Part shown: piece after piece, positions 6,651 through 13,745 of the stretch
Layout of the letters: each line of letters begins with the position of its first letter
How positions within the stretch are numbered: position 1 is the stretch's first letter
DNA from: Deinococcus sp.
Lineage (GTDB): Bacteria; Deinococcota; Deinococci; Deinococcales; Deinococcaceae
DNA length: 14,008 nucleotides
Direction: 5' to 3'
NCBI GenBank assembly: GCA_025351205.1
Contig: JANXWI010000325.1
Coordinates: forward strand, 1 to 14,008
Position numbers and translations under genes: made by a program
Notes under the pieces: generated by a model
Seen by the model: the letters and a program-made list of their open reading frames with translations, nothing else
Told to the model about the DNA's origin: nothing
The model's database searches: none

Positions 6651-6689
6651 GCGGGCAAGCGTGGTCAGTCACGCTGTTCTGCTCAAGAA
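6651..6689 (-). repeat. 39-bp palindromic repeat unit, intergenic copy
   Basis: On the minus strand this begins TTCTTGAGCAGAACAGC and ends CCACGCTTGCCCGC, exactly 39 bp, with the same ends as the transposase inserts. It starts 14 bp after the aldolase stop codon. It is the only copy outside an IS and shows that the unit is not confined to transposase genes. In a transcript it could fold as a 3'-end hairpin of the upstream operon. Confidence 0.8.
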
Positions 6690-6703
6690 GACGGAGGGGC
6701 GTA

Positions 6704-7486
6704 TCAGTATCCAGGTGGGGCGGGCATCCCCGAGCCGCGCAGATCGCCCACCACGCTGCGGGCCGCTCCCGACAGCAGCGCGAAGTCCGTGCCAGCCGTG
6801 ACGAAGCGGTAGCCCAGCGTCATGGCCTGCCGCGCCAGCTCTCCGCCCGGGGTGAAAATGCCCGGAATCAGGCCGCGCCGCACGGTCTCGTAGGCAATGC
6901 GCGCCACGGCTTGCCCGATTTCCCCGGCGCTGAAGTCCAGCGTGGCCGTGCCACTCAGGCTCAGGCTCAGGTCCGCCGGGCCGACGAACACGCCGCTCAG
7001 CCCCGGCGTCTCCAGAATGGCCTCCAGGTTGCTGAGCGCCACAGCGGTCTCGATCATGGCGAACACCAGTGTCTGGGCGTCGGCGCGGTCCAGGTAGCCG
7101 GGGTAGATCAGACTGGCGCGGGTCGGGCCGTAGCTGCGCCCCCCCTGCGGCGCGTAGCGGCAAGCATGGACCAGGGCGCGGGCCTGCTCGGCGGTGTCGA
7201 TCATCGGGCAGATCACGCCCACCGCCCCGGCGTCGAGGGCGCGCATCAGGTCGGGCGGATGCAGCCAGGGCACCCGGACCAGCGGCGCTGCGGGCGTGGC
7301 GGCGATGGCCTGGAGAGTGGAAACCAGTCCGCCGTCCAGACCGTGTTGCAGGTCGATGGTCAGGGCGTCGTAGCCGGCCTGACCCATCAGCTCGGCACTG
7401 ACGCCGCCGGGCAGGTGCAGCCAGCCGTTGAGAATGGTTTCCCCGGCGGCCAGTCGGGTGTACAGGCGGCTCAGGGCGTCAGGCAT
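6704..7486 (-). CDS. HpcH/HpaI-family aldolase
   Basis: This 260-residue protein is the usual length for a class II, metal-dependent pyruvate-type aldolase of the HpcH/HpaI family, which cleaves 4-hydroxy-2-oxo or 2-keto-3-deoxy acids to pyruvate and an aldehyde. Visible family residues are the base H48 (DLQHG), R71 (VRVP), metal ligands E146 (MIET) and D172 (GPADLSLSLSG), and the GGRSYGP loop at 115-121. It overlaps the alpha/beta hydrolase gene by 8 bp, so the two are co-expressed. In this cluster it is the likely carbon-carbon cleaving step, working on an acid produced by the dehydrogenases; the acid is not identified. Confidence 0.9.
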   Translation of the reverse strand: MPDALSRLYTRLAAGETILNGWLHLPGGVSAELMGQAGYDALTIDLQHGLDGGLVSTLQAIAATPAAPLVRVPWLHPPDLMRALDAGAVGVICPMIDTAEQARALVHACRYAPQGGRSYGPTRASLIYPGYLDRADAQTLVFAMIETAVALSNLEAILETPGLSGVFVGPADLSLSLSGTATLDFSAGEIGQAVARIAYETVRRGLIPGIFTPGGELARQAMTLGYRFVTAGTDFALLSGAARSVVGDLRGSGMPAPPGY

Positions 7487-8147
7487 AAGCTGGCTCCCTG
7501 AGCGCCTCAGAGACGGCCTGTGGGGCGTCCAGCGGCAGGTAATGCCCGGCGTTCGGGATGACCCGGAGCCGTGCCTGGGGCGCGAGGGCCTTCATCTCCT
7601 CAGCCAGACGCGGGGGCGTGACCGTATCGTCCTGACCGACCATCAGGGTCAGCGGCCCATTGTAGTCGGTCAGCAGTGGGCGGCTGTCGGAGCGCGAACG
7701 CAGCAGGGCGAGCTGTTCCAAGAAGGCTCCTGGTCCTACACGCAGGGCCATCTCAAGTACCGCTTCCCGGTGTTGGCCTTGAGGAGTAAGGCTTTCGGCC
7801 AGCGCTTCAAATCCTCCGGCCCGGACCTGCTGCTCCTGTTCGGCCCAGGCGTGCAGCTGGGCGCTGCTGGGCGCATGTGGATTGGCCGAGATCAGGGTCA
7901 GGCGGGCCACCCGCTGCGGAGCCTGGCGCAGCACCTCGAACGCCACGATGGCCCCCAGCGAAAAGCCCAGCAGATGGAACCGTACGGGCGCGTCTGTAAG
8001 CGCCAATCTTGCCGCTTCCGCCAGCGAACCGCCCCGAACAGTCTCCATCACCCGCGCCCCGGCAGGCAGCGACACGCCCGCCCACAGGGCAGCGTCACAC
8101 AGCGTTCCTGGCAGCAGCAGCAGACCTGTTTCCCGGTCATCCGTCAC
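7479..8147 (-). CDS. Alpha/beta hydrolase
   Basis: This is a 222-residue alpha/beta-fold hydrolase. The nucleophile is S63 in GFSLGA, the acid is D173 or D174 (GQDDTVTP) and the catalytic histidine is H202 (NAGHYLPLD). The oxyanion region is LLLLPGTLCDAALW near the N-terminus. It would cleave an ester, lactone or C-C bond of a small molecule. The frame is open upstream to an ATG at 8198, but that start would overlap the cupin gene by 47 bp and adds residues without similarity to the fold. I prefer GTG at 8147, 4 bp after the cupin stop, with GAGG five bases upstream. The C-terminus overlaps the aldolase gene by 8 bp. Confidence 0.85.
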   Translation of the reverse strand: MTDDRETGLLLLPGTLCDAALWAGVSLPAGARVMETVRGGSLAEAARLALTDAPVRFHLLGFSLGAIVAFEVLRQAPQRVARLTLISANPHAPSSAQLHAWAEQEQQVRAGGFEALAESLTPQGQHREAVLEMALRVGPGAFLEQLALLRSRSDSRPLLTDYNGPLTLMVGQDDTVTPPRLAEEMKALAPQARLRVIPNAGHYLPLDAPQAVSEALREPAYA

Positions 8148-8151
8148 AGCC

Positions 8152-8778
8152 TCAGTCGTCCCCGAACTGGCGCAGCATCTGCTGTTCGAGGTCCGCAAAG
8201 GTGTCCGGCTTGATCATCTTGCCGTTCTCGCTGGCCTCGAAGCCGTACTCGCGCGCCCTGCGAATGACCTCGGGTGCCCAGTAAGGGTCCTTGCCCTCGT
8301 AGGCCTCATGCTTTTCCAGCACCGCGAAAATCCAGCCCTCGTCCTCGCCGACGTACTCGAAGCCGCGCCACAGCCCGGCGGGCAGGGTCACGTAGTCGAA
8401 TTCTTCCAGAACGGTCTCGCCGTCCACCCTGTCGGCGTCCTGGCCCCAGTAGAAGCGCCAGCGGCCCCGCAGGGGCAGGAACGACTCGATGTAGTCGTGG
8501 GTGTGGTAGGCCGGGCCGTTGCCGGGCCGGGCACGCACCACGCCGATCTGAAAGCCGTGCGGCGAGGTGATGAACGGCTGATAGGCATCGTTCTCGCTGG
8601 CGGTGTCGCCGATGACCGCGTAGTTGTGGCGCTGATGGCCGGGCAGGATGCTGTCGATGAACATCAGCGGAATCGGGCGCGACTTCAGGTCCCTGAAGCG
8701 CACCACGTTGCCCGTCATCGCGCCCAGGTCCTCGGGGGCGGACGCAGGGTGAGGGGCCTGGGCGGCAGTCTCGGTCAT
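8152..8778 (-). CDS. Cupin-domain protein
   Basis: This 208-residue protein has one cupin barrel. Cupin motif 1 is visible as YHTHDYIESFLPLRGRW, giving ligands H92, H94 and E98. Motif 2 (LPAGLWRGFEYVGEDEGWIFAVL) lacks the usual histidine at its centre, having W137-R138 instead, so metal binding may be incomplete. Cupins include isomerases, dioxygenases and sugar-binding proteins, and I cannot choose among them. The ATG at 8778 overlaps the M20 gene stop by 4 bp (ATGA), placing it firmly in the operon. Confidence 0.8.
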   Translation of the reverse strand: MTETAAQAPHPASAPEDLGAMTGNVVRFRDLKSRPIPLMFIDSILPGHQRHNYAVIGDTASENDAYQPFITSPHGFQIGVVRARPGNGPAYHTHDYIESFLPLRGRWRFYWGQDADRVDGETVLEEFDYVTLPAGLWRGFEYVGEDEGWIFAVLEKHEAYEGKDPYWAPEVIRRAREYGFEASENGKMIKPDTFADLEQQMLRQFGDD

Positions 8779-10406
8779 GTGATCTCCTGTGGCGGCAGGC
8801 TGGGGGCCGTGGAACTGGGGACTGGGGAAATGTTACCTGGGAAAGACCCGCGCCTGGACAGCCTGGCCTGTTCGGCCACCACCCAGGCGTCGATGTAGTC
8901 CACGGTCCAGTGCATCAGCTGACGCACCGAGTCCACCGTGATGTACTCGTCGGGCGCGTGGGCGCGGTCACCGTGACCGGCCCCGGCGACGCTGAACGGA
9001 ATCGGCGGGCCGCCTTCCAGGCGGCGCAGTTCGGTCAGCAGGCTGGCCGGGCAGCAGTTGTTGGATATCGGCCAGACGGTCAGCGGAATTCCCTGTCGCT
9101 GGCAGGTCGCGCGGGCCGCCTGGAGCAGGGTGTCGTCCTGCTCGGCCAGGTCGGGCGAGGCCGCGTAGCCGCGCGTGTTGACCAGGCGCACCATGCCGTG
9201 ACCACGGGCGTCGAGGTGGGCGTGCACCAGGTCGGTCAGCTCGGCGGGCGTGACCCCCGGCGGAAAGCGGAAGTCGAGTTTGGCCCGCGCCCAGCCGGGC
9301 ATGTTGGTGTAGTAACCGGGACCGGCGTAGCCGCCCACCACGCCCTGCACGTTGACGGTCGCAGCCAGCATGTACACCGGCAGATGATCCTGCGCGGGCC
9401 GCCCCCCCAGCATCCGGGAGACGTTCAGGTTGCGCCGCATATTGGCCTCCCACTGCGGATGGGCAGCGAACGCCGCCTGGAGGTCCAAGACCTCGGGGCT
9501 GTCGGCACTGACCGGGGGGCGGAGACGCTCGTCGAGCCGGTCCACCTTCAGGCGCTGATCGTCGCTGAAGAGGCTTGCCAGCGCCCTGATCAGGCGCATC
9601 ATCGGCGCGTCGATCCAGGCGCTGTTGCCCGCCCAGACGTGCCGGGCGTCCCGGGTGCCGCCCCACTCGCCCCCCCGACATTCCAGTTCGGCGAACAGCG
9701 TGCCCTTGAAGGCCCGGCGCAGCGTCATGGTGCCCGCGCTGTTCTGCTGCATACACGGCAGCCAGGCTCCACTGGCGCGGGTCAGCAGCGGGCGCTGGCT
9801 TTCCACGAACGCGGCCATGCTGGGGCTGCCAATCTCCTCCTCGCCCTCGATCACGAAAATCAGGTGGGCCGCCGGACGCTGGCCCACCTCCAGCATGGCC
9901 CGCACCGCCCCGATGCAGGCCAGCACCGGCCCCTTGTGGTTGTTGGCCCCCCGCCCCAGCAGAACCCGGCCCAGCGCCGGGTCCACCCCAATCTCGCTGG
10001 CCTCTACCACCGGGGCCAGGTCCGGGTCGAAGGTCCATTCCCCTCGCACCAGGGGGGTCACGTCGTACAGGCCGTAGATCAGCAGGGTGGGGGCCTGCGG
10101 ATCGGCGGCGGCCACCGTGCCCAGCACCACCGGATATCCCGCCGTCTCCACAGTGCGGGCGTCGGGTGCCACCGCAGACAGCAGGTCGCGGGCGTAGGCG
10201 GCCCCCTCGGCCATGCCGTCGCCGCTGTCCGAGAAGCTGGGGCGACGCAGCCACGCCCTCACGGCCCCGAACAGCTCCGGGTGCAGGGTCTCGATGCGGG
10301 CGTGGGCCGCCGCGCGGTCTGTAGCCGGAGCTGGGGCCTGCGGCAGGCCTGGAACCTTCGGTGGGCCAGAAACGTCTGGTGGTTCAGCTGTCTGTTCAGC
10401 GGTCAC
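8775..10406 (-). CDS. M20-family peptidase/amidase homologue with altered metal site
   Basis: This 543-residue protein belongs to the M20 zinc aminoacylase/dipeptidase family. Motifs in order are YGLYDVTPL (111-119), GRGANNHKGP (151-160), IEGEEEIGSPSM (186-197), a long dimerisation-type middle region and GHGDRAHAPDEYI near the C-terminus. The first metal His is Leu (L113, normally GHYDV), and the bridging Asp of the usual DDKG is His (H157, NNHKG). The Glu pair and the final His remain. Either the metal site is rebuilt or activity is lost. The frame extends far upstream inside the permease gene. The start I choose is GTG at 10406, sharing GTGA with the permease stop (4-bp overlap). Its first 30 residues are a Pro-rich tail. 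It may hydrolyse an amide of the imported compound. Confidence 0.85.
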   Translation of the reverse strand: MTAEQTAEPPDVSGPPKVPGLPQAPAPATDRAAAHARIETLHPELFGAVRAWLRRPSFSDSGDGMAEGAAYARDLLSAVAPDARTVETAGYPVVLGTVAAADPQAPTLLIYGLYDVTPLVRGEWTFDPDLAPVVEASEIGVDPALGRVLLGRGANNHKGPVLACIGAVRAMLEVGQRPAAHLIFVIEGEEEIGSPSMAAFVESQRPLLTRASGAWLPCMQQNSAGTMTLRRAFKGTLFAELECRGGEWGGTRDARHVWAGNSAWIDAPMMRLIRALASLFSDDQRLKVDRLDERLRPPVSADSPEVLDLQAAFAAHPQWEANMRRNLNVSRMLGGRPAQDHLPVYMLAATVNVQGVVGGYAGPGYYTNMPGWARAKLDFRFPPGVTPAELTDLVHAHLDARGHGMVRLVNTRGYAASPDLAEQDDTLLQAARATCQRQGIPLTVWPISNNCCPASLLTELRRLEGGPPIPFSVAGAGHGDRAHAPDEYITVDSVRQLMHWTVDYIDAWVVAEQARLSRRGSFPGNISPVPSSTAPSLPPQEIT

Positions 10407-11287
10407 GACTTCACGGCCCCGCTGGTCAGGCCCTTGACCAGGTAGCGTTGCAGGAAAATCACGATCAGCAGAATAGGAAGGGCGATGGAAATGCCGCCCG
10501 CCGCGCTCAGAGACCAGTAGCGGATGTCCTCCGCGCCGAACTGCGAGATGGCCACCGGCAGCGGCACGGCGTTGGTGGCGGTCAGCACCAGCGGAATGAG
10601 GTACTCGTTGTAGGCCAGCAGCAGCGAGAAGATGCTGGCGGTCACGATGCCTGGCCCCATGATCGGCACGATCACGTACCAGAACGCCTGAAACCGGTTG
10701 CAGCCGTCCACCATCGCGGCCTCCTCCAGCGCGTCCGGGATATCGGCGAAGAACGAGCGCAACATCCAGATGGTGAACGGCTGGTTGATGGCGACCATCA
10801 CCAGGATCAGCAGCGTGTAGGTGTCGAAGCTGCCGGTGACGCGGGCGATGAAGTAGAACGGCAGCAGGAAGGTCAGGCGGGGCAGGGCGCGGAAGACGAA
10901 GGCCATGAACAGGATCCAGAAGCCGGCCTTGCCGTGGTAGCGGCTCAGACCGTACCCGGCCAGGCACCCCAGGCTGATAGAGATGAACACGGTACCCAGG
11001 CTGATGATGGCCGAATTCATCAGGTACCGGGTAAAGCCCTCATCGACCCACAGCTGTCGGTACGCCTGAAAAGTGGGTTCAAAAAACCACACCGGCGGGT
11101 TGGCAAAGGCGTCCACCGTCTTCTTGATGCTGGTCAGAAACGTCCAGATGAATGGCGTGACGGCGGCGATCATCCAGCAGCCCAGCAGCGCGGCGATCAC
11201 GAACTGGGTCAGGTTGCGGCGCGGAGCGTGCGACAGGCTGCGCGTCCTCGCGGCGGAGTTCTTGGTGACGGCAGGACTCACCCTCAT
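10403..11287 (-). CDS. Sugar-type ABC transporter permease (MalG-like)
   Basis: This 294-residue inner-membrane permease of the carbohydrate uptake CUT1 type is the MalG-like half. Six hydrophobic segments are visible, from FVIAALLGCWMIAAVTPFIW (29-48) to ISIALPILLIVIFL near the C-terminus. The cytoplasmic EAA loop that docks the ATPase is EEAAMVDGCNRFQAFWYVIV (188-207), with the conserved Gly at 195. The start ATG at 11287 has AAAGGGG upstream and lies 12 bp after the partner permease. Its stop overlaps the M20 start by 4 bp, linking uptake to the catabolic genes. Confidence 0.92.
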   Translation of the reverse strand: MRVSPAVTKNSAARTRSLSHAPRRNLTQFVIAALLGCWMIAAVTPFIWTFLTSIKKTVDAFANPPVWFFEPTFQAYRQLWVDEGFTRYLMNSAIISLGTVFISISLGCLAGYGLSRYHGKAGFWILFMAFVFRALPRLTFLLPFYFIARVTGSFDTYTLLILVMVAINQPFTIWMLRSFFADIPDALEEAAMVDGCNRFQAFWYVIVPIMGPGIVTASIFSLLLAYNEYLIPLVLTATNAVPLPVAISQFGAEDIRYWSLSAAGGISIALPILLIVIFLQRYLVKGLTSGAVKS

Positions 11288-11299
11288 GGCAACACCCCT

Positions 11300-12163
11300 T
11301 TAAGTTCTCTGCTTGACGGTGTCCTGGTAAGTGCGGTACAGAAACGGCGAGAGCAGGATCAGGATGCCGATCATGCACAGGACGATGGCGGCGCTGCCCC
11401 GTCCCAACAGCTGGTCACCGAAGGCCACGCCGTAGGTGTAGTACATGGCGGTGGTGGTGGCCCCGCCGGGTCCGCCACGGGTCATGATCGCCACCGAGTC
11501 GAACAGCCGGAAGCCGTCCATCATGGTGATCATGATGATGAACAGAAAAATCGGTTGCAGCGACGGAACCACCACGTAGCGGACCCGCTGCCCCCAGGTC
11601 GCGCCGTCCACAATGGCCGCCTCGATGGGGTCCTGGCTCATGGCCTGCATCCCGGCGTACAGCATCAGCATGGCGAACGGCACCGCCGCCCAGACGCCGT
11701 AGCCGATGATCAGGGCGCGGGCGGCGGTGGGTTCGGCCAGCCACTGTACGTTGACGCCGATCAATGAGAGCAGGTAGGAATAAAAGCCCCGGTCCCGGAA
11801 GAGCCAGGCCACGATCATGGTCCCGACCACCGGGGTCACGACAAACGGCAGCAGGTAGGCGCTGATGAACAGCCGCTTGCCCCGGCGCAACTCTGTGAGC
11901 AGCAGGGCCAGTCCGAAGCCGATCAAGACGATCAGTGGAACGGCGATGGCCACATAGCTCAGCGTGAAACTCACGGCGCGCCAGAAGGCGGGATCCGACA
12001 GGACCGTGGCGTAGTTGTCCAGGCCATTGAGGCGCGGGGCCGCGCCGCCCAGCGAGTACTGTGAGAAGCTGAGATACAGGGTAAAAAGCAGTGGTCCGAC
12101 CATCAGCAAGACCATGATCAGCAGGCTCGGGGCCGCGAACACCCAGAATTCTTTCGCCTTCAT
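11300..12163 (-). CDS. Sugar-type ABC transporter permease (MalF-like)
   Basis: This 287-residue inner-membrane permease is the partner of the MalG-like subunit. It has six predicted spans beginning FAAPSLLIMVLLMVGPLLF (9-27). The EAA loop is IEAAIVDGATWGQRVRYVVV (180-199) with Gly187. The short N-terminus without the extra MalF periplasmic domain is normal for CUT1 systems outside enterobacteria. The ATG at 12163 has only a weak ribosome site of its own. A nine-codon frame with a strong site ends on this ATG (12160-12186), so translation may be coupled. Confidence 0.92.
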   Translation of the reverse strand: MKAKEFWVFAAPSLLIMVLLMVGPLLFTLYLSFSQYSLGGAAPRLNGLDNYATVLSDPAFWRAVSFTLSYVAIAVPLIVLIGFGLALLLTELRRGKRLFISAYLLPFVVTPVVGTMIVAWLFRDRGFYSYLLSLIGVNVQWLAEPTAARALIIGYGVWAAVPFAMLMLYAGMQAMSQDPIEAAIVDGATWGQRVRYVVVPSLQPIFLFIIMITMMDGFRLFDSVAIMTRGGPGGATTTAMYYTYGVAFGDQLLGRGSAAIVLCMIGILILLSPFLYRTYQDTVKQRT

Positions 12164-12186
12164 CCCGGCACGCCCGCGTTCGTCAT
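12160..12186 (-). CDS. Possible eight-residue leader frame coupled to the permease
   Basis: ATG at 12186 follows GGGAGG by three bases and encodes MTNAGVPG, stopping at TGA that shares ATGA with the permease start at 12163. A strong ribosome site feeding a tiny frame that ends on the next start is what a coupling leader looks like. It could also be chance, or the ribosome site may serve the permease at a distance. Confidence 0.3.
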   Translation of the reverse strand: MTNAGVPG

Positions 12187-12222
12187 GGTCCTCCCGCCTT
12201 CAGTTTTCCCGCTTTCGTCACG

Positions 12223-13518
12223 CTATTTGATGAAGCCCTGGGCCTTCATGTCCTTGGTGACCTGTTCGGCGGCGGCGTCCAGGGCGTCCTTGACGGGCGT
12301 GCCCTGTGCGATGGCGGCGTTCAACCGGGAGGCGACAGCGTTGATGGTGAGGTTGATGTACGCGACCTTGGGAAAATCTGCCGACGCGGTGCGGGCATTC
12401 TGGGACGCGGCCCCCCAGGAGCGGTTCTTGTTGATCAGGACCGCGTTGCCGCTGACCGAGGAGCGCGACACCATGCCGAAGCTCGCCGCCCGGCCCTCGT
12501 TGCCCCGGCTGACCGCTTCCATCAGGACGCGGAACACGGTGTCGGCGTCGGTCCTGGTGTTGGCGGGAATACCGTACATGTCGCCGCTGGCCGTGGCCGC
12601 CACCGTCCTGCTGTCTTCCGTGGCCCGGAAGGCCGGTGCGTACATGATCTTCCCGGCGACACGCGAAACGGTCTTGTCGTCCATGCTCACGGCCCGCGTC
12701 TGCCAGACCTTGCTGATGGCGATGTCGCCCTGCTGCAAGGCCACCATCACGTCGTCGTTGCTGTAGTTCAGGACGCTGGGGGGCATGTACTTGACCCAGT
12801 CGCGCAGCGCCTCGGCGGCCTTGACGCCCTGCGGACTGTTGAAGATCGGCCTGTTGGCGTCGTCGAACCACTTGCCGCCCAGCGACGCGAGGTTGTTGTT
12901 GAACTCCGTGACCAGGTTGTTGCCTCCCAGGGCGAGCGCCGAGGGGTACTTGGTCTTTTTGGCCTTGGCGAGCGCGTCCAGCACGCTCTGGTACTCTGCG
13001 AAGGTCTTGGGCGGCTTGAGGCCCAGGGAATCGAAGATGTCTTTGCGGTAAAAAATGATCTGCGTGTTGAAGCCGACGGGGACGCCGTAGGTGTTGCCGC
13101 CAACCGTTCCTACATCCCAGAGCGCCTGGGGAATGTCGCCGAGATCGTAGCGGTCCCTGTACTTCTTGATCAGGTCGTTCAGGGGCAGAAGCTGGCCCTT
13201 GCCGCCCCAGTCGCCTGCCAGTCGCCCGCTGAGATGCACAATGTCGTAGGGGCTTTTGCCTCCCCCCGCGAGCGCGGTACCCACCTGGGTCACGTAGCCC
13301 TCGAAGGGCACCAGCGAGGTGTTGACGTTGACGTTCTGGACGCTGCCACAGGACTTGAGGGCGTCGCTGTAGAACTCCATGATCGGAAAGCGGTACGAGA
13401 TGACAGTCAGGGTCACCGGAGCGGTGGGCGGCTTGAGTAAGCAACTCTGGGCGCTGGCCTGCGTGGCTGCCGCCAGTCCACACAGGGCCGTGAGGCGGAG
13501 CATCCGGATTCCATTCAT
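12223..13518 (-). CDS. ABC transporter solute-binding protein, sugar type
   Basis: This 431-residue extracellular binding protein of the family 1 (MalE-like) type catches the substrate outside the membrane and feeds the two permeases. A signal peptide spans residues 1-23 (hydrophobic LRLTALCGLAAA, cleavage after ASA), with no clear lipobox. Mature-domain features include FEGYVTQVGTALAGG, PYDIVHLSG, YGVPVGFNTQIIFYRKDIFD and AEALRDWVKYM, all typical of the fold. The frame is open upstream to 13548, but ATG at 13518 has GGGAGG six bases upstream and starts the signal peptide correctly. It is first in the operon and directly downstream of the promoter and operator at 13619-13662. No ATPase gene is in the window, so a shared ATPase elsewhere probably powers uptake. 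Confidence 0.92.
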   Translation of the reverse strand: MNGIRMLRLTALCGLAAATQASAQSCLLKPPTAPVTLTVISYRFPIMEFYSDALKSCGSVQNVNVNTSLVPFEGYVTQVGTALAGGGKSPYDIVHLSGRLAGDWGGKGQLLPLNDLIKKYRDRYDLGDIPQALWDVGTVGGNTYGVPVGFNTQIIFYRKDIFDSLGLKPPKTFAEYQSVLDALAKAKKTKYPSALALGGNNLVTEFNNNLASLGGKWFDDANRPIFNSPQGVKAAEALRDWVKYMPPSVLNYSNDDVMVALQQGDIAISKVWQTRAVSMDDKTVSRVAGKIMYAPAFRATEDSRTVAATASGDMYGIPANTRTDADTVFRVLMEAVSRGNEGRAASFGMVSRSSVSGNAVLINKNRSWGAASQNARTASADFPKVAYINLTINAVASRLNAAIAQGTPVKDALDAAAEQVTKDMKAQGFIK

Positions 13519-13522
13519 GATT

Positions 13523-13536
13523 GACCTCCCGAGGTC
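13523..13536 (-). promoter_or_regulatory. Hairpin overlapping the ribosome site of the binding-protein gene
   Basis: On the minus strand GACCTCGGGAGGTC is a perfect inverted repeat ending 5 bases before the ATG at 13518. The ribosome site GGGAGG lies in its loop and 3' arm, so in RNA the 5-bp stem with CGGG loop could hide the site. It may tune translation of the abundant binding protein, or may be a DNA dyad for a regulator. Confidence 0.4.
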
Positions 13537-13618
13537 TGAGAACTGCACTTAACTGTGGATGGGCAGGTCCGGTAAACGCCCCTAGGGACGCCCACCACGC
13601 ACAGCCTGCGATCTGAAT

Positions 13619-13632
13619 TGCATACGTATGCA
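13619..13632. promoter_or_regulatory. Probable LacI-type operator
   Basis: TGCATACGTATGCA is a perfect 14-bp palindrome with a central CG, the classic form of LacI-family operators. It begins one base downstream of the -10 hexamer of the minus-strand promoter, so it covers the expected transcription start, an ideal place to repress. The cluster's own LacI-type protein (3932-5062) is the natural partner; that pairing is inference. Confidence 0.7.
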
Positions 13633-13633
13633 C

Positions 13634-13662
13634 ACGTTAACGCCAAATGAATTCCTCGTCAA
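13634..13662 (-). promoter_or_regulatory. Sigma-70-type promoter for the transport/catabolic operon
   Basis: Read on the minus strand, -35 TTGACG (13662-13657) and -10 TAACGT (13639-13634) are spaced by 17 bp. The start would fall near 13627, inside the palindrome at 13619-13632. This gives a leader of about 108 nt before the ATG at 13518. The -35 is near consensus and the -10 is moderate. Confidence 0.6.
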
Positions 13663-13686
13663 GCAGGAGGCTCTGGTACACCCATA

Positions 13687-13704
13687 GGTTATGTTGCCTT
13701 AACC
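13687..13704 (+). repeat. IS6-type end remnant at the right edge of the cluster
   Basis: GGTTATGTTGCCTTAACC matches the IS ends at 1598-1615 and 1694-1711 in inverted orientation. Only a few bases follow before the next IS begins at 13714, so a second element has inserted close to this end. Together with 1694-1711 it brackets the gene cluster with the same type of end facing inward from both sides. Confidence 0.55.
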
Positions 13705-13745
13705 AGTTCAGGGGGTTCTGTCAGGTTATCCGGTAAGGTGGGTCA

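Noticed and set aside
7700..7735. CCAAGAAGG near 7720 as another copy of the 39-bp repeat
   Set aside because: Only the AAGAA end is similar; it is part of the normal alpha/beta hydrolase text AFLEQLALLR and the opposite end is missing.
8148..8198. Upstream start of the alpha/beta hydrolase at 8198
   Set aside because: It overlaps the cupin C-terminus by 47 bp, and the residues added (MRTSNSRCCASS) do not fit the fold.
10407..10967. Upstream extension of the M20 frame to an ATG at 10967
   Set aside because: The extra 187 codons lie entirely inside the MalG-like permease gene in another frame and show no family similarity; the GTGA overlap at 10406 is a better start.
8910..11767. Long plus-strand frames opposite the M20 and permease genes (8910-10445, 10361-11767)
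   Set aside because: They lie antisense to well-supported genes and read as Gln/His/Gly-rich strings with no recognisable domain.
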